In this document: one piece after another, positions 51,149 to 60,406 of the stretch | How positions within the stretch are numbered: the first letter of the stretch is position 1 | Layout of the letters: each line of letters starts with the position of its first letter | NCBI RefSeq assembly: GCF_000686845.1 | Contig: NZ_JMLS01000009.1 | Coordinates: forward strand, 62,001-126,000 | From: Paenibacillus sp. UNC451MF | Lineage (GTDB): Bacteria; Bacillota; Bacilli; Paenibacillales; NBRC-103111 | Direction of reading: 5' to 3' | DNA: 64,000 nt | Program-made: the position numbers and the translations under genes | The notes under the pieces: generated by a model | The model's input: the letters and a program-made list of their open reading frames with translations, nothing else | Databases searched by the model: none | Told to the model about the DNA's origin: nothing

Positions 51149-52936
51149 TTATTCCGTTAAGCTCATAAAAGCTTTAACATCTTCTACAGACAAATCCATT
51201 GCCCGCTGCCAAAAATCAGGCTGACGCAGATCCACACCCAAATGCTTTTGCGCAAGCTCTTCAACCGTCATACTGCCGGTATCGCGAAGCATCGCAATAT
51301 ATTTATCCTCGAAGGCTTCACCTTGCCGCAGTGCCTCTGCGTAAATACCGGAGCTGAACATGTACCCGAACGTATAAGGGAAATTGTAGAACGGTACTTC
51401 CGTGATGTAAAAATGCAGCTTCGAAGCCCAGAAATGCGGATGATACTCATCAAGAGCATGACTGTATCCTTCCTTCTGAGCCTCCACCATCAGCTCATTG
51501 AGCCGATCCACACTAACGATTCCTTTGGCACGCTCTTCATAGAACCGCGTTTCAAACAAGAACCTAGCGTGAATATTCATATAGAAGGCTACGGAGCGCT
51601 GGATTTTGTCTTCGAGCAGCGTAAGCCTTTCTTCTTCGTTCGCAGCGCCTTTGACGGCCGCATCTGCAACTACCATTTCGGCAAAGGTTGAAGCTGTTTC
51701 GGCTACATTCATCGCATATTCCTGTGCCAAGGCAGGAAGATCATTCATGACATGCTGATGATACCCATGGCCCAGCTCGTGGGCGAGCGTTGCCACATTC
51801 GAAGCAGTACCTGCGTACGTCATGAAGATACGCGTTTCTTGCGCTATCGGAAACGAGGTGCAGAACCCGCCGGGTCTTTTGCCTGGGCGATCCTCCGCTT
51901 CGATCCAGCCCTTCTCAAACGCCATAATAGCAAAATCGGCCATCTTCGGGCTGAAACGTCGGAATTGATCTACGATCAGCTGAGCTCCTTCGTCGTAACT
52001 GAAATGCTTGCTGCCTTCTCCGACAGGAGCATCAACGTCATACCAACTCAGCTTCTCAATCCCAAGCAGCTTAGCCTTGCGCTCCAAGTATTGTACGAAG
52101 ATCCCTTTGCTTCGTTCAATAACTCCCCACATGGAATCAAGCGTTTCCTTGGACATCCGGTTAATCGCTAGCGGCTCCTTATGTATCGTATCCCATCCAC
52201 GGCGTTCATAGAGCTTTAATCGGAAGCCAGCCAAATGGTTCAACGCATCGGCGCAATAATCAGCGTGCTCTCCCCATTGCTTCTCCCACAGCTCGAACAA
52301 TCGCTGACGAACGGAACGGTCTGCACTGTGCATCCGATTGGCTGCTTGCCCCGCAGACAATTCCTTCGTTTCTCCGTTCTCTTCCCAAGGGACGCGGAAT
52401 TTGCTCACAGTCGTATTATAAGCTTCTCCCCAGCCATGATAACCATCAATGGCCAGATCATTTACTAAAGCTTCCTGCTCGGGAGGCAGTTTGTCTGCCG
52501 CTTGTGCTCGGCGTTCCGTTAAAGGAAAAGCAACATTCTGAAGCTCTGGACTCGCCATCAGCTTCTCCCATACTTCATCATGAATTTCCGTTAATATTTG
52601 ATCGAATCGGGTCAACTCACTTGCGTAGGTGGCCGATAGCGTCTTGATGCGTCCAGCGAGAATGATCGACTTTTTATCCGCCTGATTCTCAGCTGCAAGA
52701 CAACCAACGAATGAGTCCGCTTCCCTAATTTTTTTCAAAATCGATTGAAGCAAATGGAGTGGAGGCATCAACACGGAGATATCCGCAGCTTGAGGCGCTC
52801 GCAGCTCATCTAGAATTGCAGATAAGGACTTCAAATCTTTTTCAAGTGCTTCCAAAAAAGCATGAAACGCCGAGGAACCGCTTCCGCCCGGGAAAAACCG
52901 CTCCAAGTTCCATGTCTGCTGCAATGGTGTTTTCAT
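51149..52936 (-). CDS. Oligoendopeptidase F, M3 family metallopeptidase
   Basis: A 595-residue cytoplasmic zinc peptidase that degrades short peptides. The zinc site is HELGHGYHQHVM (HExxH) with the third ligand region MNVAETASTFAEM about 25 residues on. FYNFPYTFGYMFSSGIY and the YHPHFWASKLHFY segment are typical of the PepF/M3 group. Length agrees with the family. ATG 52936 follows AGGAAAGGTG at some distance. It is a stand-alone gene. Confidence 0.96.
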   Translation of the reverse strand: MKTPLQQTWNLERFFPGGSGSSAFHAFLEALEKDLKSLSAILDELRAPQAADISVLMPPLHLLQSILKKIREADSFVGCLAAENQADKKSIILAGRIKTLSATYASELTRFDQILTEIHDEVWEKLMASPELQNVAFPLTERRAQAADKLPPEQEALVNDLAIDGYHGWGEAYNTTVSKFRVPWEENGETKELSAGQAANRMHSADRSVRQRLFELWEKQWGEHADYCADALNHLAGFRLKLYERRGWDTIHKEPLAINRMSKETLDSMWGVIERSKGIFVQYLERKAKLLGIEKLSWYDVDAPVGEGSKHFSYDEGAQLIVDQFRRFSPKMADFAIMAFEKGWIEAEDRPGKRPGGFCTSFPIAQETRIFMTYAGTASNVATLAHELGHGYHQHVMNDLPALAQEYAMNVAETASTFAEMVVADAAVKGAANEEERLTLLEDKIQRSVAFYMNIHARFLFETRFYEERAKGIVSVDRLNELMVEAQKEGYSHALDEYHPHFWASKLHFYITEVPFYNFPYTFGYMFSSGIYAEALRQGEAFEDKYIAMLRDTGSMTVEELAQKHLGVDLRQPDFWQRAMDLSVEDVKAFMSLTE

Positions 52937-53094
52937 GCAAACATCGCACCTTTCCTAAAAATTAAGTACAATACTAATTAAACCATAAAAAATGCGGAAC
53001 CCAAAATAGCAAATCCACCATATTTTGGTTGAATTGTTATCACGGGTGTGTTTAAATGGTGACTATAGATCTATTGACAGGAGTGAACGACAAC

Positions 53095-53274
53095 ATGAAA
53101 CCATTACAGATCTCGCCCGAAACAGCACAAAAGCTGGCCAAACAACTCAATGTTCCTTTAGAACATCTCATGCACATGCCTCAGCATATTTTATTGCAAA
53201 AGCTGGCCGAGCTTGCTAAAAGCGCTTCCAGCAGTGATAAAACAGATGCCGACAGCTCCAAGCAGGAGCCATAA
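53095..53274 (+). CDS. yycC: YycC family small protein
   Basis: A 59-residue protein, starting MKPLQISPETAQKLAKQLNV and LEHLMHMPQHILLQKLAELA, which I recognise as the YycC family of Bacillales. A short Ser/Asp/Lys-rich tail follows. GACAGGAGTG is ten bases ahead of ATG 53095; a frame 13 codons longer is not supported. Function unknown. It lies four bases before the next small gene. Confidence 0.85.
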   Translation: MKPLQISPETAQKLAKQLNVPLEHLMHMPQHILLQKLAELAKSASSSDKTDADSSKQEP

Positions 53275-53278
53275 GCTG

Positions 53279-53518
53279 ATGATTCCTTTTCAAAACACAT
53301 GGCCCTACGAGCAGATCCAGCAGGACATTTACGTTCATGAATGCCCTTTCTGCAATAAGTCTAACGTACTACTTCCATTCAAGAAAAAGGATTTGCTTGA
53401 GATTAGCGAGGGAGCCAAGAAGCTGCTTGTATTCAACTGCTGTCATAACAAAATAACCATTGTGGATGCCGACCAAGATTATTTGCTTGCCAATCAGCCT
53501 TTAAGAAACAAACGCTAA
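53279..53518 (+). CDS. Unrecognised 79-residue Cys-motif protein
   Basis: A small soluble protein with CPFCNKSNVLLPFKKKDL and FNCCHNKITIVD, two Cys pairs that could form a zinc ribbon. AGCAGGAG lies before ATG 53279. It is probably co-transcribed with yycC. No function can be assigned. Confidence 0.75.
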   Translation: MIPFQNTWPYEQIQQDIYVHECPFCNKSNVLLPFKKKDLLEISEGAKKLLVFNCCHNKITIVDADQDYLLANQPLRNKR

Positions 53519-53570
53519 CTGAAGGTTCGTGCAGCGGTTGCTGACTCTGATCAGGAGTGGAATAAGACGC

Positions 53571-54662
53571 ATGTACTATATTTCCTTTACGCACGCCTGC
53601 ACCTTGATTGCTTTAAGCTATGTGGCATTAAAATTAAAAAATCGGCTTTTCATGGAACGTCATACGCTGCTCATCGCTTCCTTATTAACAGGAATTGCCT
53701 GCATTATTATGATGCTTAAGCCTTTTCCAAACGATAGCTTGTTAACGGACTTACGATTTGCACCGATCATAATGGCCGGTTTGAGGTTTGGCTCAGCTGT
53801 CTCCTTGCTTTCAGCCATTTTGCCTTCATTGTATATTTTTCATATCGGAGAACCCTTGGGGATTGTGCGCATTATGCAGGATCTAGTACTTCCTGCTGTG
53901 GTCAGCTCCCTGTATTACAAGAAAGAGCATGACAATGGTTATGCAATGATCCCTTTTCAGGACGGGATTAAGATCTGTGTAATTTTAGCCGCTATCCGAC
54001 TCGGTATCCATGTGTATTTGCGGTATGAGATGACAGCCGGCCTCATTCTCTCTCATATGATTATGCTCGTCATTTCGATACTCGCTATTATGGTTCTTAT
54101 AGTGATGTACAATGATGATAACCGGTCGATGATCTTGCAGCGGCGTTTTGAACTTCTTGCGAATCAGGACGGCCTTACGGGGCTTCCTAATTTGCGAAGT
54201 TTTATGACCATTGCTCGAAATACATTCCAGCAACGGCCGCTATCCATCATGATGATCGATATTGATAATTTCAAGCGCTACAACGACACGTTCGGCCATT
54301 TGCAAGGAGACAAGCTGCTGCGCGACATCGGCCAACTGTTACGTTCCCTGATAGACGAGAGAGATTATGCTGCCCGATATGGTGGAGAAGAATTTATTAT
54401 CATGAGCCATACGGTCGACATCTCTCAGCTAGAACAATATGCTCAGAGGCTGTGCAGTGCGGTTGAAGAGCATCTCTATCAAGGAACGTGTTCTTCACCT
54501 ACGACGATCTCCATTGGTATCTCTATCTCTGGCAGCAATAAGGATGATCTTCTGCGCATGATTTCTGAAGCAGATGAAGCGCTATACATCTCTAAGAATA
54601 CAGGGAAAAACCGTTACACATTCTTCACATCTGAAACTGGCCTGGCAGTAAATAACGCATAA
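53571..54662 (+). CDS. Diguanylate cyclase with membrane sensor domain
   Basis: Makes cyclic di-GMP from GTP. A 363-residue protein with six N-terminal helices (about 1-185; the 5TMR-LYT-like layout includes LRFAPIIMAGLRFGSAVSLL) and a C-terminal GGDEF domain (about 195-355) with active-site YGGEEF, substrate Asp/Asn in MIDIDNFKRYNDTFGH and NQDGLTGLPNLRSF. The RxxD inhibitory site before GGEEF is not present (DERDYAARYGGEEF). ATG 53571 has AGGAGTGG ten bases ahead; a GTG 14 codons earlier is weaker. A PilZ receptor is encoded at 60407. Confidence 0.94.
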   Translation: MYYISFTHACTLIALSYVALKLKNRLFMERHTLLIASLLTGIACIIMMLKPFPNDSLLTDLRFAPIIMAGLRFGSAVSLLSAILPSLYIFHIGEPLGIVRIMQDLVLPAVVSSLYYKKEHDNGYAMIPFQDGIKICVILAAIRLGIHVYLRYEMTAGLILSHMIMLVISILAIMVLIVMYNDDNRSMILQRRFELLANQDGLTGLPNLRSFMTIARNTFQQRPLSIMMIDIDNFKRYNDTFGHLQGDKLLRDIGQLLRSLIDERDYAARYGGEEFIIMSHTVDISQLEQYAQRLCSAVEEHLYQGTCSSPTTISIGISISGSNKDDLLRMISEADEALYISKNTGKNRYTFFTSETGLAVNNA

Positions 54663-54700
54663 TGCATCCTTCAACCAATGAATGAGCATTATGCGTTATT
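54651..54700. terminator. Terminator of diguanylate cyclase gene
   Basis: AATAACGCATAATGC and GCATTATGCGTTATT form a perfect 15-bp stem overlapping the stop codon. A short T stretch follows (ATTTGTT). It could serve both converging genes. Confidence 0.7.
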
Positions 54701-54728
54701 TGTTATACGTATGTAGGTTTAGCCAGTC

Positions 54729-55505
54729 TTACTCCATCATTTCCTGAGGCAGCTCCAATCTCTCCACAAGCATCTCCTCACGAGTAGCAGCCCATTGCTC
54801 CCGCGAAGCCCTGATCATTGCCGCATCCATAATCCGCTTATCGTTGATGACCCTGCCGAACCATTTGACCGCTTCGTTATATTTTTTGAGACGGCGGTTC
54901 AAATCCCCCATTAAATACATAAGCCGGGCATTGTTAATCTCAGCGCCCTCCGTTTCGAATACACCTGTGTAGGCGTCAAGCGCAAACTGCAAAAAGCGGT
55001 TTTCCTGCTCCGTATCCTGCTTATAACGATACAGCCAGGCAATATGGTGCAGCAAGCCTGCGATGATGCGGCCCTTCTCGTTTTTTAGCTGGGCACACAG
55101 CAGAGCCAGCTTGTACGTATACAGCGCATCATCCCAACTGCGTTCCACACCATAGTCCTTCATCACCCATTGCTGTGCTACTTTAGTTTTGAATAGCTCT
55201 CTTTGTGAGGGCAAAAATTGGGTGGAAGTGTTCTCTGTGCTTGCATATCCGCAAGACGGACATACTCGAACGACATAAAAATCAGGATTAATGTCTTTAT
55301 AATGAATGCAAAAATCAGTATCCGTCTGCTTCGCTTTCTTGAAGCTCGGCCTTACTCTTGAAGTCTGAAAGGAGGTTTCGCAGTATGCGCAATCCACCTT
55401 CACCTGAAATAAAGGCTCGACCACAAGCCCACTTCCTTTGTCATGTAGTTTGTCCAACGCCGCAATGAACGAATGGCTGTCAACCATCCGCAGGTTAAGG
55501 CTCAA
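54729..55505 (-). CDS. DUF2225 family protein
   Basis: A 258-residue soluble protein of the DUF2225 family common in Firmicutes. Two Cys pairs (VDCAYCETSF and RVCPSCGYAS, about 38 and 81) form a zinc-ribbon-like N-terminus. The rest is helical and TPR-like (AWLYRYKQDTEQENRFLQFA, GDLNRRLKKYNEAVKWFGRV). The start is probably TTG 55505 with AGAGGG upstream; ATG 55487 is possible. It is 15 bases downstream of the truncated haemoglobin gene and probably co-transcribed. Function unknown. Confidence 0.85.
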   Translation of the reverse strand: MSLNLRMVDSHSFIAALDKLHDKGSGLVVEPLFQVKVDCAYCETSFQTSRVRPSFKKAKQTDTDFCIHYKDINPDFYVVRVCPSCGYASTENTSTQFLPSQRELFKTKVAQQWVMKDYGVERSWDDALYTYKLALLCAQLKNEKGRIIAGLLHHIAWLYRYKQDTEQENRFLQFALDAYTGVFETEGAEINNARLMYLMGDLNRRLKKYNEAVKWFGRVINDKRIMDAAMIRASREQWAATREEMLVERLELPQEMME

Positions 55506-55520
55506 ATCGAACCCTCTGAA

Positions 55521-55928
55521 TTATATGTTACGGTTAATAAAATGATATGCCGGCCCCTTCAGACGCTCCAGCACAAATACTTGAAGCTCCGGTGCAAGCC
55601 CTACCTGGGTTAATGCTTCCTTCATGCAGCCCAACCAAGCATCCGCGTGCTTAGAAGTAATCTCGAAGGGCATATGGCGGGCACGCATCATCGGGTGGCC
55701 GTGCACGTCCGAATATAATGAAGGTCCGCCAAAAAACTGGCTCAAAAACATATATTGCTTCTCCATAACCGGATCGATATTGTCCGGAAATAACGGCCCT
55801 ATTAACGGATGCGCCTGTACCAAAGGGTAAAACGCCTCCACGATGCGACGAAACGTCTCTGCCCCTCCCAGTGCCTCATAGGGCGTCATGCTCTGCGCTT
55901 CCTGCTGATCGGACACTCGTCTTCTCAC
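55521..55928 (-). CDS. yjbI: Truncated haemoglobin (YjbI-like, group II)
   Basis: A small haem protein that binds oxygen or NO, 135 residues. It matches B. subtilis YjbI: PYEALGGAETFRRIVEAFY, the FLSQFFGGPSLYSDVHGHPM loop, then RARHMPFEITSKHADAWLGC with the proximal His in RARH. The start is uncertain: GTG 55928 gives a 13-residue extension relative to ATG 55889, which has AGGAAG upstream and would match the usual length better. The DUF2225 gene follows. Confidence 0.92.
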   Translation of the reverse strand: MRRRVSDQQEAQSMTPYEALGGAETFRRIVEAFYPLVQAHPLIGPLFPDNIDPVMEKQYMFLSQFFGGPSLYSDVHGHPMMRARHMPFEITSKHADAWLGCMKEALTQVGLAPELQVFVLERLKGPAYHFINRNI

Positions 55929-55975
55929 CTGCTCTTTGTGAAGTGTATTTATTTCAATTATTCCCTTTATGAAAC

Positions 55976-56009
55976 AAAAAAAGATGCTAATGCATGCGCG
56001 ATTAGCATC
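55976..56009 (-). terminator. Terminator of small membrane protein gene
   Basis: On the minus strand GATGCTAAT and ATTAGCATC form a 9-bp stem followed by seven T, 35 bases after the small gene's stop. Confidence 0.85.
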
Positions 56010-56043
56010 CAGACCTTAGAAGAAACCGCAATATCCGAGGGCA

Positions 56044-56139
56044 TTAACTTTCCAAATCCTCTTCACCGGAGGTCATTAAGGTTTCCCTAATGACATATAC
56101 GAACGCACATACGAGAATTCCAGCAATCACACCTGTCAT
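56044..56139 (-). CDS. 31-residue single-helix membrane protein
   Basis: A very short gene with good signals: AGGAGTTGG nine bases before ATG 56139, one hydrophobic helix (MTGVIAGILVCAFVYVIRE) and an acidic C-terminus (SGEEDLES). A strong terminator follows, so it is a complete unit of its own. An ATG seven codons earlier is also in frame. No family recognised; small regulatory or structural membrane peptides have this form. Confidence 0.55.
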   Translation of the reverse strand: MTGVIAGILVCAFVYVIRETLMTSGEEDLES

Positions 56140-56322
56140 TTGACCAACTCCTATTCTCATATTGGTACTATTGTACCATACCTGTTCTTTAAATTCAGCA
56201 ATTCTACAGCAAAATATCATATTTTTCTGACAGTTTGTCCACAAGGCATCGGAGGCATGTCTCACCCAATTGTTTCATATAAGTAAATGATGGTTGTACA
56301 CTTTGCTGGCGTAAAACTCAAG

Positions 56323-56412
56323 CACTTACTTTCGATGCCGTTTATTACGGCCGCAAAATCTCAGTGGACGCTTACGATGCCAGTTTTTGCTGGCGCAAAA
56401 ACTCTTAGGAGG
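56323..56412 (+). repeat. SD-hairpin leader repeat, copy C (one intact and decayed units)
   Basis: The intact unit (56370-56412) reads GCTTACGATGCCAG, then hairpin AGTTTTTGC-TGGC-GCAAAAACT, then CTTAGGAGG eight bases before the ylbJ ATG. A decayed unit precedes it (CTTACTTTCGATGCC.. GGCCGCAAAATCTCAG, 56325-56364), and a still earlier ghost, TTTGCTGGCGTAAAACTCAAG, lies at 56302-56322. This indicates at least three ancestral tandem units. Confidence 0.8.
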
Positions 56413-56420
56413 ATCACCCC

Positions 56421-57665
56421 ATGTTAAAAAAATACAGCTCGCTCACCTTGATCTCGCTGCTGATCCTAAGCCTCATGTTCCTCATGCTTCTGTTTCCGGC
56501 TGAGGTGTTCCGAGCATCCATCAAAGGCTTGTCTATCTGGTGGGACGTTTTATTCCCGGCCTTATTCCCTTTTTTTGTCATTTCTGAGATATTGCTTGGA
56601 ATTGGCATTGTTCACTTCTTCGGCATGCTGCTCGATCCATTGATGCGCCCTGTATTTAAAATTCCTGGCATCGGAGGCTTCGTCGTTGCTATGGGCTTTG
56701 CGGCCGGCTACCCAATAGGAGCCAAGCTCACCGCGCAGCTGTGGGATCAAAAGCTCGTGAACCGCGAGGAAGGCGAGCGGCTCGTGGCCATCACTACTTC
56801 ATCCGACCCGATTTTTTTGATCGGTGCCGTGTCGATAGGATTTTTTCATGATGCAAGCTTGGCAGGCATTCTTGCAGCTGCCCATTATGGAACGGCGATG
56901 CTGATTGGATTGGTCATGCGCTACCACGGCAGGAGACAGACAGCAACTGCATTGCCATCCGCTTTAATTCCAGTTACTACTTCATCACAGCCTATTTGGA
57001 TTCGTGCCTTTAATGCCATGCATGACGCAAGAATGAAGGACGGACGTCCCTTGGGCGAGATGCTGCGCCAGGCCATTTCTTCCTCGTTGCTGCTAATTTT
57101 TGTCGTGGGTGGGTTGGTTGTCTTCTTCTCCGCCGTCATGGAAGTGCTTGCTTCTGCGCATATCATGAACATTTTCTACATAGGGATTAATGCGGTGCTT
57201 CAACAGTTTGACGTCCCGTTGGCGCTCTCCCAAGCAGTTGCGAACGGTTTTTTTGAAGTAACGCTGGGAGCTAAGGCTGCCGGAGGGGCCGGCGCTCAAA
57301 TCCCGCTGGTATATAAGGTCGCTATCGCAGCCTTCGTGTTATCCTGGGCAGGGTTGTCGGTACACGCTCAAATCATCAGTCTGCTGCATCGTACGGATTT
57401 AAGATATATTCCTTTTTGCTTATCTCGTTTGGCTCATGGTCTTATGGCTTTCATTGCCGTCTTCCTTCTGTGGGAGCCAATGCAGTCCACCCGAAGCACC
57501 TTGTCTGCATTTGTACCTGCAATCGACGTTACGTCGCCCTTGACCACTTTATGGCGGTATACACTGCCCTGGGGAATGCTTACTTTTACCTGTACGATTA
57601 TTTTCATTGCCGTGTTATTCCTCCTACACTATGTGTTTAAACAATGTATGAAGAGATTCATCTAA
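56421..57665 (+). CDS. ylbJ: Sporulation integral membrane protein YlbJ
   Basis: A 414-residue membrane protein with about ten helices and two Gate (nucleoside-recognition-like) domains. Typical segments are LSIWWDVLFPALFPFFVISE, MGFAAGYPIGAKLTAQLW and VAITTSSDPIFLIGAVSIGF, as in Bacillus YlbJ (about 408 residues). In B. subtilis it is made in the mother cell under sigma-E and is needed for spore cortex formation. I see no clear sigma-E promoter; the ribosome site is part of repeat copy C. Confidence 0.93.
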   Translation: MLKKYSSLTLISLLILSLMFLMLLFPAEVFRASIKGLSIWWDVLFPALFPFFVISEILLGIGIVHFFGMLLDPLMRPVFKIPGIGGFVVAMGFAAGYPIGAKLTAQLWDQKLVNREEGERLVAITTSSDPIFLIGAVSIGFFHDASLAGILAAAHYGTAMLIGLVMRYHGRRQTATALPSALIPVTTSSQPIWIRAFNAMHDARMKDGRPLGEMLRQAISSSLLLIFVVGGLVVFFSAVMEVLASAHIMNIFYIGINAVLQQFDVPLALSQAVANGFFEVTLGAKAAGGAGAQIPLVYKVAIAAFVLSWAGLSVHAQIISLLHRTDLRYIPFCLSRLAHGLMAFIAVFLLWEPMQSTRSTLSAFVPAIDVTSPLTTLWRYTLPWGMLTFTCTIIFIAVLFLLHYVFKQCMKRFI

Positions 57666-57715
57666 CTAGATAATAAGACCGTCTAAAGACGTAAGACGTA
57701 AAGGATGGTGATCTT

Positions 57716-60265
57716 ATGAATGCGAAGTTTCCTCATGCTTTCTTGAAGCTGCCTAAAGCAATTGATCGCTTGCCTGAGCTGGCCTACAACGTATGGTTCA
57801 GCTGGAATTCCGAAGCACTTGAGCTTTTTGCCCGTATAGACCGGAATCGCTGGGATCAAATCGTACATAATCCGGTGCGCTTGCTTTTGGAAACCGAACA
57901 AGAGGTATGGGAAGCTCTGATTCGGGATGAGGACTTTATCCATCATTATGAACGGGTTATTCAACTGTGGGACGATTATTACAATGAGCCAACATGGTTT
58001 CAAAAAACATACCCTGAGCACGGTCAACACAAAATTGCCTATTTATCAGCGGAGTTCGGTTTCCATGAATCGCTTCCGATTTATTCAGGAGGACTCGGCA
58101 TCCTTGCCGGAGACCACTGTAAGTCTGCAAGTGATCTCGGAATTCCGCTCGTCGGCATAGGCCTTCTTTACAAGAAAGGATACTTTAATCAAAAGATCAA
58201 CTCAGAGGGTCGACAGCAGTCAGAAGCCATTACTTACGATTTCTCCAAGCTTCCCATTCTTCCTGTATTGAATGATCAAGGAGAGAAGCTGACCATCGAG
58301 GTTCCTCTCGCTGACCGTATCGTAAAGCTTCAAATTTGGCAGGTGCGGGTCGGCCGAAATTCGAATTTTTTGCTTGATGCGGATATTGAGGGTAATAGCC
58401 CCTGGGATAGAGAGCTTACCGGACAGCTGTATGGGGGCAATCAGGACATACGCATCGCTCAGGAAATATTGCTCGGTATGGGCGGTGTCAAAGCCTTGCG
58501 GGTACTGCATCTGCCGACGGCGGTCTATCATATAAACGAAGGGCATGCCGCTTTCCAGGCCATTGAACGCATTCGCGAGCAGTTGGAGACCGGTGTTCCC
58601 TTTCATGTTGCAGTCGAAGTTATACGTGCCAGCTCCGTATTCACTACACATACGCCGGTTCCAGCAGGACATGATGCGTTTCCTCTGCCTATGATGGATT
58701 ACTATTTCAGTTTTCTTTTCTCCCGCTGGAAGCAGCACAAGCAAGCTTGGATGCGGCTCGGACTTGAGGAAGCAAAGCCACTGTTCAATATGACGCATTT
58801 GGCGCTGAACACAGCGGCGCTGCGTAATGGAGTAAGCAAGCTGCACGGTCAAGTATCGAGGAATATGTTCCGTTCTTTCCATGGCAATATCGGTGAGCAA
58901 GAAGTGCCTATCGGTCATATTACGAATGGAGTCCATTTGAAAACATGGCTTGCGCCTGAGCTTAGAGAGCTCTACAGCCGCTTTTTACCGGGAACCTGGC
59001 TCGAAAACCAAGCTAACGTGGATTTATGGCGGTCCTTGGAGTTAATTCCAACCGAATCTCTGTGGGAAGTTCACATGCAATTGAAAGAACGGCTGATTCG
59101 TTCTGCCAGGGCTAACCTTCGGGAGCAGAGAAGACGCAATGACCTACCTGCTGATAAGGTTGAGGAAGTGCGCAGCTTCTTGTCCCCTCATGCTTTGACT
59201 ATCGGATTCGCGCGCCGATTCGCCACCTATAAGCGAGCAAATCTGATCTTTAACGATTTATCCCGCTTGGATCGGCTGATCAATAATCCTGATCGCCCTG
59301 TACAGTTATTGTTCGCGGGCAAAGCCCATCCTGCAGATCATCCGGGACAAGAGATGATAAAAGAAATTTATCGCGTTGCTCAAATGGATCGCTTCCGAGG
59401 AAAAATCGTTCTTTTGGAAAACTACGATATGAACTTGGCACGGTATTTGGTTCAAGGGGTTGACGTTTGGCTGAACAATCCCCGAAGGCCGTATGAAGCA
59501 AGCGGAACTAGCGGGCAAAAAGCGGCCATGAACGGCGTCATTAACTTCAGTGTGCTGGATGGCTGGTGGGAGGAAGGCTACGACGGCAGCAATGGCTGGA
59601 GCATTGACGGTAATAACGATGCCGATTGGCAGACTCAGGAACGTGAAAACACGGAATCGATATATCGTACGCTGGAGCAGGAAATCGTTCCTCTCTATTA
59701 CAACCAAGGCAAGCCTCCACATCAATGGGTTGCTCGTATGAAACGGTCCATCCAAACTTTGACTCCCTTATACAATACAGATCGTATGGTGATGGACTAC
59801 ACCAATCATACTTATATTCCTTCCTTGAAAAGAACCCTTGCTTTTCTTGCTGACCATTACGATACGGCGACCAAGGTGGCGGATTTCAAACAATTTATAC
59901 AGGCTAACTGGCATTACGTCCGCATATTGGAGGTCAATGATAATGTTAGCAAGTCTATGGAAAGCAAAGCTTCCTTGACAGATTCGAGGCAGCAGGTAAA
60001 AGAAGTTACTGCTACAGTCCGTTTCGGACCGATCTGGTATAAGGATACGGCAGTAGAGGTCGTCTATTTCGAAGAACGAGAGGATGGATGGCATCCTGTC
60101 GTAGTGACTATGGAGCCGTCCAAGGAACTAGAGGATCGCACCATTCAATTCCGTGCCGTCATCCCTTCCCACCTGCGACATCGAGCTCATTTCTCGGTTC
60201 GTGTGCATCCTGTCAGCCCCAATTTCGCTACCTCGTTTGAGGTTCCTTTAGTGACAACTTTGTGA
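57716..60265 (+). CDS. glgP: Alpha-glucan (glycogen-type) phosphorylase, GT35
   Basis: Phosphorolyses alpha-1,4-glucans to glucose 1-phosphate. An 849-residue protein of the TIGR02094 group: an N-terminal DUF3417-type domain (about 12-115), then ATP-free catalytic parts with AYLSAEFGFHESLPIYSGGL, HINEGHAAF, TTHTPVPAGHDAF and the pyridoxal-phosphate Lys in EASGTSGQKAAMNG. No other glycogen genes are adjacent, so it may serve maltodextrin or spore-stage glycogen use. It follows ylbJ by 50 bases, with GGATGG before ATG 57716. Confidence 0.95.
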   Translation: MNAKFPHAFLKLPKAIDRLPELAYNVWFSWNSEALELFARIDRNRWDQIVHNPVRLLLETEQEVWEALIRDEDFIHHYERVIQLWDDYYNEPTWFQKTYPEHGQHKIAYLSAEFGFHESLPIYSGGLGILAGDHCKSASDLGIPLVGIGLLYKKGYFNQKINSEGRQQSEAITYDFSKLPILPVLNDQGEKLTIEVPLADRIVKLQIWQVRVGRNSNFLLDADIEGNSPWDRELTGQLYGGNQDIRIAQEILLGMGGVKALRVLHLPTAVYHINEGHAAFQAIERIREQLETGVPFHVAVEVIRASSVFTTHTPVPAGHDAFPLPMMDYYFSFLFSRWKQHKQAWMRLGLEEAKPLFNMTHLALNTAALRNGVSKLHGQVSRNMFRSFHGNIGEQEVPIGHITNGVHLKTWLAPELRELYSRFLPGTWLENQANVDLWRSLELIPTESLWEVHMQLKERLIRSARANLREQRRRNDLPADKVEEVRSFLSPHALTIGFARRFATYKRANLIFNDLSRLDRLINNPDRPVQLLFAGKAHPADHPGQEMIKEIYRVAQMDRFRGKIVLLENYDMNLARYLVQGVDVWLNNPRRPYEASGTSGQKAAMNGVINFSVLDGWWEEGYDGSNGWSIDGNNDADWQTQERENTESIYRTLEQEIVPLYYNQGKPPHQWVARMKRSIQTLTPLYNTDRMVMDYTNHTYIPSLKRTLAFLADHYDTATKVADFKQFIQANWHYVRILEVNDNVSKSMESKASLTDSRQQVKEVTATVRFGPIWYKDTAVEVVYFEEREDGWHPVVVTMEPSKELEDRTIQFRAVIPSHLRHRAHFSVRVHPVSPNFATSFEVPLVTTL

Positions 60266-60284
60266 ACTCAACATCTCCCTGCTT

Positions 60285-60302
60285 AAGACCTAATTGGGTC
60301 TT
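60285..60302 (+). terminator. Weak terminator after glgP
   Basis: AAGACC-TAATTG-GGTCTT, a 6-bp stem with TTTAG after it, 20 bases past the stop. Confidence 0.4.
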
Positions 60303-60406
60303 TAGTAGGGGGTTATTTTCGTTTTGGTGTGATCCGGCATTGTGTTATCCGGGAATATTGATTATTATGGAATTAATGTTTACTAATATTACATAATGGT
60401 GATCCT

